Assembly: GCA_002449665.1 (NCBI GenBank)
Contig: DJXH01000016.1
Coordinates: 1 to 64,000, forward strand
Direction of reading: 5' to 3'
Length of the DNA stretch: 64,000 nt
From: Bacteroidales bacterium UBA7009
GTDB taxonomy: Bacteria > Bacteroidota > Bacteroidia > Bacteroidales > Paludibacteraceae
Below the pieces are notes generated by a model that was given only the letters and a program-made list of their open reading frames with translations, did not search any database and was not told the DNA's origin. The position numbers and the translations under genes are program-made. Of the stretch, positions 63,983-64,000 are shown piece by piece. Each line of letters begins with the position of its first letter. Position 1 is the first letter of the stretch.

Positions 63983-64000
63983 AATATTACTTTTAGTTTT

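Overview
The window looks like a chromosome segment of an anaerobic member of the Bacteroidales (Bacteroidota). Three things point there. Most transcription units start at the Bacteroidota promoter pair (TTTG near -33 and TAnnTTTG near -7). Several protein families are typical of the phylum: an omega-like RNA polymerase subunit next to BamD, TRL-like lipoprotein, PUR-alpha-like DUF3276, DUF5723 barrel and PCMD plus cadherin-like surface proteins. The ribonucleotide reductase is the oxygen-sensitive class III enzyme NrdD/NrdG. Species cannot be named from this sequence alone. No rRNA operon, CRISPR array, integrase or intact insertion sequence was seen.

Layout. 0.3-4.7 kb: GldA-like ABC ATPase, ruvB, a HAD phosphatase, panB and an orphan FecCD-type permease. 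4.7-8.6 kb: a leftward six-gene envelope operon of unknown function with two tandem paralogous membrane proteins. 8.7-9.3 kb: a small XRE regulator, a 6S-like RNA candidate and tRNA-Gly. 9.4-15.0 kb: leftward operon of a TamA/BamA-like lipoprotein barrel, rnhB, ribBA and a secreted low-complexity protein. 15.1-24.7 kb: DUF3276 protein, bamD-rpoZ-coaBC, a Fic protein, frr-barrel-rsgA and the full proline pathway proC-proB-proA. 24.9-32.2 kb: udk, parE, a decayed restriction-modification remnant, gpmI, a CPBP protease, a HAD phosphatase and an SDR oxidoreductase. 32.3-43.9 kb: a TonB-dependent receptor downstream of a 3,175-residue secreted protein with about 30 cadherin-like repeats. 44.0-46.6 kb: nrdD-nrdG. 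47.0-55.8 kb: a long rightward run (lipoprotein, DUF5723 barrel, yebC, rsmG, metallo-beta-lactamase fold protein, two envelope proteins, transketolase). 55.8-64.0 kb: an accessory area with a secreted transglutaminase-like protein, an AAA/DUF4143 ATPase behind four palindromic repeats, five small secreted proteins and a broken second ATPase.

The housekeeping genes cover vitamin and cofactor synthesis (PanB, CoaBC, RibBA), outer-membrane assembly (BamD and two BamA/TamA-like barrels), ribosome maturation and recycling (Frr, RsgA, RsmG), proline synthesis, and central carbon and nucleotide metabolism.

The least expected signals are: a family of 9-bp-periodic intergenic repeats near 51.9, 53.7 and 57.9 kb; four palindromic repeats with a compensatory base change in front of the AAA ATPase; a restriction endonuclease stopped by one in-frame TAA beside the tail of its probable methyltransferase; an ATPase pseudogene that lost its nucleotide-binding core; a 6S-like RNA; and the giant repeat protein. 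All family assignments come from reading motifs by eye, not from database searches.
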